Origin: Doris montereyensis
Taxonomy: Eukaryota; Mollusca; Gastropoda; Nudibranchia; Dorididae
NCBI GenBank assembly: GCA_037039925.1
Contig: JAXRKP010001087.1
Coordinates: 50,001-114,000 of the forward strand
DNA length: 64,000 nucleotides
Reading direction: 5' to 3'
Shown: one piece after another, positions 61,412-64,000 of the stretch
How the letters are laid out: each line of letters starts with the position of its first letter
How positions within the stretch are numbered: position 1 is the stretch's first letter
The notes under the pieces: model-generated
What the model saw: only the letters and a program-made list of their open reading frames with translations
The model's database searches: none
Told to the model about the DNA's origin: nothing
Program-made: the position numbers and the translations under genes

Positions 61412-62160
61412 CCAGCAATCGAATATCAAAACGATGAATAATGAATTAAATTAACCAAAGCATTCCTAGTAACAAGGGAAGCTAAAACACAAAATCTTAA
61501 ATTGGGCAGAGAGAACTTAGAACAAGTTCAAAGCTACAACTACCTAGGAGTAATGATTAACTCAGAGGGAAAACTAAGAGAAGAAATCAGCCAGAGAATC
61601 CAAAAGGCAATGACAATATATAACCATGTAGGAAAGACATTTATAGGTAAACAGGAATTGCCAACAAAAACCAAAATGGCAATATACAACACAGTTTATT
61701 GTCCTACTCTCCTCTATAGCAGTGAAATCTGGACCTTAGACAGTAGAACATACAGAAGAGTACAAACAATGGAAATGAAATATCTGAAAAGAAAAGTAAG
61801 GAAAATTAAAAGAGACAAAATCAGAAACACAACAGTAAGAGATAAAACCAAAGCAGATAGCATAATAACTAAGATAGAAAAAATCAACTGAGATATTTGG
61901 GCATGTAAACAGAATGAATGATAATAGAATAACTAAATCAGTATACAGTGCTAAAACTCAAGGTAAACGATCAAAAGACTGACCTCAGAGAAAGTGGGAA
62001 GAACATAAAAAGAGGCATTAAAGCAAAGAAAGTAAACTTTTACGGAAGGAAACAAAAAATGTCAGGACAGGGCACCCTGGAGAAATACCATTTCGGGCAT
62101 CTATACTCATACACCGTAAAGTAGAATGGGAGCTGATAAAGAAATAAAGAAATAGTACAT
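61412..62160 (+). mobile_element. RTE-like LINE copy H, 3' half
   Basis: Begins at the codons after SESDL (SNIKTMNNELN-like) and runs through YNYLGVMINSEGKLREEISQ (61539) and LYSSEIWTLDS (61710) to the 3' terminus with AAAG-type tail. Together with copy G it makes up one element with its 5' half inverted. Confidence 0.88.
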
Positions 62161-62349
62161 ACAGCGTAAAATAAGTATAAATTACAAATACTATGACACA
62201 TTTAATTTTACATTACGAGTACGATAATTCATTACCTTCAGCATAATGTAACGAATACCATGGATCAATTTGAACATGACAGTGACAACAGCGATGAAAG
62301 TCATATATGTAATCAATATGGTGTTCATGAGGATGGATTTACAACGATG

Positions 62350-62352
62350 ATG

Positions 62353-62391
<39 letters not shown>

Positions 62392-62495
62392 AACGATGAT
62401 CCTGGTGGTAATGATGATGATGATGTTGATGGTGATGATGGTGTTGGTTGTGATTATGATTAATCTGATGATGATGATGATGATAACGATGATAT
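62350..62495 (+). repeat. GAT-rich microsatellite
   Basis: Imperfect GAT/GGT repeats giving a poly-Asp open frame, which I do not regard as a gene. Confidence 0.85.
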
Positions 62496-62599
62496 TTTAC
62501 TGTTTAAATCCTACTAGGAATGTTATGACGTAAATACAACCAGGTAAGGGGCCAGGTCAAAAGTAATGCATATACTAGACATAACATAGACATAGTATA

Positions 62600-62880
62600 G
62601 ACATACTTACTTACTTAGGCCCATAGCTCTGGGATGAGCATAGTCATCGACGACACCCACCATCGCACTCTGTTCTGGGCTGCCTGTTGAATTCATGTCT
62701 AGTTGGTTCCCTGCATCCTTATCTGCTCTTCAGTGTCTCGCCTCCAGGTGTTCCGAGGCTGGCTCTCTTCCTTTCCCCCGCGGCTTCCAGGTCAGGCACT
62801 GGCGTGTGGTGCTGGATGCTGGTTTCCCGAGGGTGTGTTCAATCCAATCAACCCCACTTTCTCTGCAGGATCTGCATAGA
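62600..62880 (-). mobile_element. LINE 3'-terminal fragment (WIGHTLRKP type), copy 2
   Basis: The minus strand reads DWIEHTLGKPASSTTRQCLT and, in shifted frames, GKGRE and AMGLSK before an AAGT-repeat tail at 62610. Same family as the fragment at 27050. Confidence 0.75.
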
Positions 62881-64000
62881 CATGATATAGACATGATATA
62901 GACATGATATAGATATAATGTAGACATGATATAGATATAATGTAGACATGATATAGACATGAAATAGATATAATGTAGACATTATGTAGATATGATATAG
63001 ACATAATATAGACATAATATAAACATGATATAGACATTATGTAGACATGATATAGACATAATATAGACATGATATAGACATCATATAGACATGATATAGA
63101 TATGATATAGACATGATATAGACATAACATAAATCTGATATAGACATAATGTAGACATGATATAGAAATAATGTAGACATGATATAGACATAGTGTAGAC
63201 ATGATATAGACATGATATGGACATAATGTAGACATGATATAGAAATAATATAGAAATAATGTAGACATGATATAGACATAATATAGACATAATGTAAACA
63301 TGATATAGACGTGATATAGATTTCATATAGAAATATTATAGACATGATATAGACATAATGTAGACATGATATAGACGTGATATAGATTTCATATAGACAT
63401 ATTATAGACATGATATAGACATAATGTAGATATGATATAGATTTCATATAGACATAATATAGACATAATGTAGACATGTTATAGATTTTATATAGACATA
63501 ATATGGACATGATATAGACATAATATAGACATAATGCAAACATGATATAGACGTGATATAGACTTCATATAGACATAATATAGACATGATATAGACATAA
63601 TGTAGACATGATATAGACGTGATATAGATTTCATATAGACATGATATAGACATGATAAAGACATAATATAGACATGATATAGGCATGATATATACATGAT
63701 ATAGACATAATATAGACATGATATAGACATAATATCAGCATGATATAGACATTACGTAGACATCATATAGACATGATGTAGACATCATATTGACATGATA
63801 CAGACATAATGTAGACATGATATAGACATGATATAGACATGATGTGGACATAATATAGAAACAATGCAGACATAATATAGGCATACTGTAGATATAATGT
63901 CGACATAATATAGACATAATATAGACATAACTTAGACATAATGTAGACATAATGTAGACATAATATGGGCATAATGTAGACATAATATTGGCATAATGTA
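62881..64000. repeat. 11-bp satellite reaching the window end
   Basis: Over 1.1 kb of an 11-bp unit, ATAGACATGAT, with variants at two positions (ATAATGTAGAC, ATCATATAGAC). Since 33 bp make 11 codons, all three minus frames stay open for long stretches and give Tyr/Ile/Ser-rich nonsense peptides. Confidence 0.96.

Noticed and set aside
62730..63983. Multiple overlapping Tyr/Ser/Ile-rich open frames on the minus strand
   Set aside because: All come from the 11-bp satellite, which is open in all three frames.

Overview
The window is nuclear DNA from an animal, most likely a mollusc or other lophotrochozoan. The signs are a host gene split into many small GT-AG exons, large repeat-filled introns, several clades of non-LTR retrotransposons, tRNA-derived SINEs (some with the core motif I associate with molluscan SINEs) and abundant satellites. 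The phylum is an inference; no marker gene fixes it.

The only well-supported host gene lies on the minus strand from about 45.7 kb down to 0.68 kb: transportin-3 (TNPO3), the importin-beta-family receptor that imports SR proteins into the nucleus. I place 25 coding exons, from the start ATG at 45680 to an exon ending at 683. Roughly the last 50 residues lie beyond the left edge. Splice phases join correctly along the gene, but seven exons need single-base insertions or deletions to restore the reading frame (about ten events, mostly in short homopolymers). With every splice site intact, this looks more like uncorrected assembly indels than a pseudogene.

The introns are full of mobile DNA. 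(i) There are at least eight copies or fragments of one endonuclease+RT LINE with an RTE-like layout (2.99-4.33, 8.31-8.57 with 9.74-11.43, 28.4-29.18, 41.37-42.39, 48.43-48.62, 50.46-53.82, 59.33-61.41 and 61.41-62.16 kb). Its 5' end carries tandem ~60-bp monomers. (ii) An antisense LINE with an RNase H domain (8.57-9.74 kb) sits inside one of these copies. (iii) A ~4.3-kb DNA transposon with 23-27-bp terminal inverted repeats and a frame-broken DDE-like transposase occupies 29.39-33.69 kb. (iv) A piggyBac-like non-autonomous element flanked by TTAA (11.71-12.87 kb) carries an array of 44-bp units, each with a perfect palindrome. (v) A 494-bp pogo/Tc1-like MITE flanked by TA lies at 47.19-47.68 kb. 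(vi) tRNA-headed SINEs and a very dense ~150-bp dispersed repeat, with every recognised copy in one orientation, sit between the 3' exons.

Upstream of TNPO3 (46-64 kb) the DNA is mostly satellite and retroelement: TA, TC and AG microsatellites including about 0.95 kb of TC dinucleotides, minisatellites with units of 42, 74, 54 and 11 bp, and the full-length and rearranged LINE copies. One small plus-strand exon at 58692-58774 could begin a secreted-protein gene that continues outside recognisable sequence. No viral, CRISPR or bacterial features were seen.
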